Positions 62,630 to 64,000 of a DNA stretch of 64,000 bases are shown here, one piece after another. The position numbers were made by a program, and so were the translations under genes. Under the pieces are notes generated by a model. The model did no database searches and had not been told where the DNA came from. It saw nothing but the letters and a program-made list of their open reading frames with translations. Source of the stretch: Candidatus Reidiella endopervernicosa. GTDB lineage: Bacteria; Pseudomonadota; Gammaproteobacteria; GCF-013343005. Position 1 is the stretch's first letter, and the number at the start of each line of letters is the position of its first letter. The stretch lies in the NCBI RefSeq assembly GCF_013343005.1, contig NZ_CP054491.1, positions 2,462,501 through 2,526,500 of the forward strand, written 5' to 3'.

Positions 62630-62656
62630 GGGGTTCTACTTAATTCCGAAGGACGA

Positions 62657-63811
62657 CTACTCGGCAATCTTGTAGGCAGCGAGATCGCCACCACGGCCGA
62701 GTACAAACAACATCTCATTTTCAACAATCGGCGCTGCAGAGATACCACTGCTACCGACACGGGTGCGTGCGACCAGGTGACCATCGGTACGATCCATCCA
62801 GTGCAGGTAACCCTCGTAATCACCGACCACGACGTAGTTACCGACCACCGCTGGGGTACTGACCGAGCGGTTGGTCAACTTGTCCTGCTTCCAGATGGAA
62901 CGACCGTTGGCCCGCTCCAGTGCCCAGACGTGGCCACTGTCATCGGTCACATAGATCTGACCATAGTCACCACCGAGACCGGCGCGAGAGGGTAGCTCAC
63001 GCACCCAGCGCAGCTTTCCGCTGAGCAGATCGACCGCAGCGACACGACCTTGATAGGTGGAGACGTAGATCTCGTTGCCCATTACCAGTGGATCGGCATC
63101 GATATCGACCATGCGTTCCAGCTCTGAACGACCGCTCGGTACGCTGATACGACGCTCCCAGAGTGGCTTGCCGTCCTTGAGGCTAATGGCGGTCAGCTTG
63201 CCGCTGGCAAAGCCACTGATCACCAGACCGGGTGCGAGTACCGGTGAGCTGGTACCACGCAGGGTCAGGGTCGGTACAGTACGATCGTAGATCCAGAGAC
63301 GCTTACCATCTTTGGCATCGAGGCCAAACATCTTGCCGTCGATGGTCTGGGTAACAACCACGCCTTCGGCTGCGCGCGGTACCGAGAGAACCTCGCTGCT
63401 CACCTTGGAGCGCCACAGTTCATCACCGTTCTCGACTGAGAGTGCTACCACCTCGGCATCGCTCGTGCCAACCAGCACCAACCCCTCTCCTACACCGACG
63501 CCACCACCGATGGTGCTATCGGTATCGTGGATCCAGACTCGATCACCATTGTTGGCGTCAAACGCCATCACGTCACCATCGAACTCTGCTGCGTAGACAC
63601 GCTCACCACTCAGTGCCACAACCAGGTTGGCACGATCACCACGACTACCGGAACCGGCACTGCGTTCCCAGATTTCATCGACCTTAACGGTGGTATCAAA
63701 ATCGGTCAGTTCTGCAGCAGGTGCGGTGTTGTCTTCACCCAGAAACATACTGCCGCAGCCCTGCAGCAGCAGAACGCTCAGCAACAGGGGTGCGAATCGG
63801 AACTTACTCAT
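62657..63811 (-). CDS. bamB: Outer membrane assembly lipoprotein BamB
   Basis: 384 residues. A lipoprotein signal (P-L-L-L-S-V-L-L-L-Q-G-C-G-S) has a good lipobox, so the mature N-terminus is a lipidated cysteine. The rest is an eight-bladed PQQ-like propeller with repeated D-G-x-x-L-W and G-R-V-A-A-V-D blades. BamB is part of the BAM complex inserting outer-membrane barrels. Its ATG overlaps the yfgM stop (ATGA). Confidence 0.96.
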   Translation of the reverse strand: MSKFRFAPLLLSVLLLQGCGSMFLGEDNTAPAAELTDFDTTVKVDEIWERSAGSGSRGDRANLVVALSGERVYAAEFDGDVMAFDANNGDRVWIHDTDSTIGGGVGVGEGLVLVGTSDAEVVALSVENGDELWRSKVSSEVLSVPRAAEGVVVTQTIDGKMFGLDAKDGKRLWIYDRTVPTLTLRGTSSPVLAPGLVISGFASGKLTAISLKDGKPLWERRISVPSGRSELERMVDIDADPLVMGNEIYVSTYQGRVAAVDLLSGKLRWVRELPSRAGLGGDYGQIYVTDDSGHVWALERANGRSIWKQDKLTNRSVSTPAVVGNYVVVGDYEGYLHWMDRTDGHLVARTRVGSSGISAAPIVENEMLFVLGRGGDLAAYKIAE

Positions 63812-64000
63812 TTCGCATCTCCTGCGGCGAGATCATCATGCTTCATCTGCAGGAAGGAGCTAGTACCATTGGTCGCCAGTGCGATGGAGTACGCTGCTCG
63901 CGCCTTATCTGCTTCACCCTTGGCAGCGTAGATATCACCCTTCAGCTCAGAGTAGGCCGAGGCGAAACCCTCAGAGGGTACGGTTTCAAGCTTGGCCAGC
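63808..64000 (-). CDS. yfgM: YfgM family protein (C-terminal part)
   Basis: The last 63 or so codons are in the window; the gene runs off the right edge. The frame reads L-A-K-L-E-T-V-P-S-E-G-F-A-S-A-Y-S-E-L-K-G-D, then A-R-A-A-Y-S-I-A-L-A. This is the C-terminal TPR region of the tetratricopeptide protein YfgM, an ancillary SecYEG translocon and periplasmic chaperone component. The position before bamB and the four-base overlap support the call. Confidence 0.88.
   Translation of the reverse strand, partial: LAKLETVPSEGFASAYSELKGDIYAAKGEADKARAAYSIALATNGTSSFLQMKHDDLAAGDAK

Overview
The window looks like a chromosomal segment of a sulfur-oxidising, nitric-oxide-reducing gammaproteobacterium. 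The evidence is the gene content and order: yfgM-bamB-der, a guaB/xseA divergon, nfo-cmoA-cmoB, sppA/HAD/rluC, rne, mltF/tadA, a flavocytochrome c sulfide dehydrogenase (fccAB) and a complete cytochrome-c NO reductase cluster. A chemolithoautotroph or thiotrophic symbiont lineage is plausible, but the sequence alone does not fix the genus.

Layout. 0-1.5 kb: mltF (partial) and tadA. 1.6-1.9 kb: first copy of a ~280-bp interspersed repeat. 1.9-16.1 kb: a permease fused to an FG-GAP/UnbV ectodomain, a GAF-GGDEF-EAL protein, a double-length tandem uvrA, a small outer-membrane barrel, a metallo-beta-lactamase-fold hydrolase and guaA. 16.3-26.9 kb: a minus-strand signalling block (REC-PAS, HDOD, REC-HD-GYP, two multi-PAS histidine kinases and a second REC-HD-GYP gene broken by two copies of the repeat). 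27.3-30.3 kb: a periplasmic-binding-domain/PAS/GGDEF/EAL receptor. 30.3-40.7 kb: housekeeping genes (nfo, cmoAB, sppA, HAD phosphatase, rluC, rne, LMW-PTP) with a DUF411 protein and a pilin. 41.2-48.1 kb: norCBEFQ-orf-FeS-norD behind an FNR/DNR-type box. 48.1-50.3 kb: fccAB behind three palindromes. 50.6-53.5 kb: a haem-c-binding GGDEF/EAL protein. 53.6-58.1 kb: guaB, xseA, an M23 peptidase and an FKBP isomerase. 58.3-61.2 kb: an AT-rich accessory patch with three more repeat copies, a membrane-protein gene split by one of them, a DUF6680 gene and REP-like palindromes. 61.2-64 kb: der, bamB and yfgM (partial).

How the parts fit. NO reduction (nor) and sulfide oxidation (fccAB) sit next to each other, and a haem-c diguanylate cyclase/phosphodiesterase follows fccAB, so respiratory chemistry and c-di-GMP signalling are physically linked. 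The window carries three GGDEF-EAL proteins, two HD-GYP genes and one HDOD gene.

Two general points. First, many genes, including essential guaA and single-copy uvrA, carry 1-2 base indels, nearly all in homopolymer runs. Adding the missing bases restores exact multiples of three and expected lengths, so most are probably sequencing errors. I therefore annotate whole genes across them. Second, the ~280-bp repeat (six copies) is the most interesting novelty. Two copies lie inside one HD-GYP gene, and a third lies inside a membrane-protein gene flanked by a 6-bp direct repeat whose removal rejoins the reading frame. This points to a small non-autonomous mobile element.
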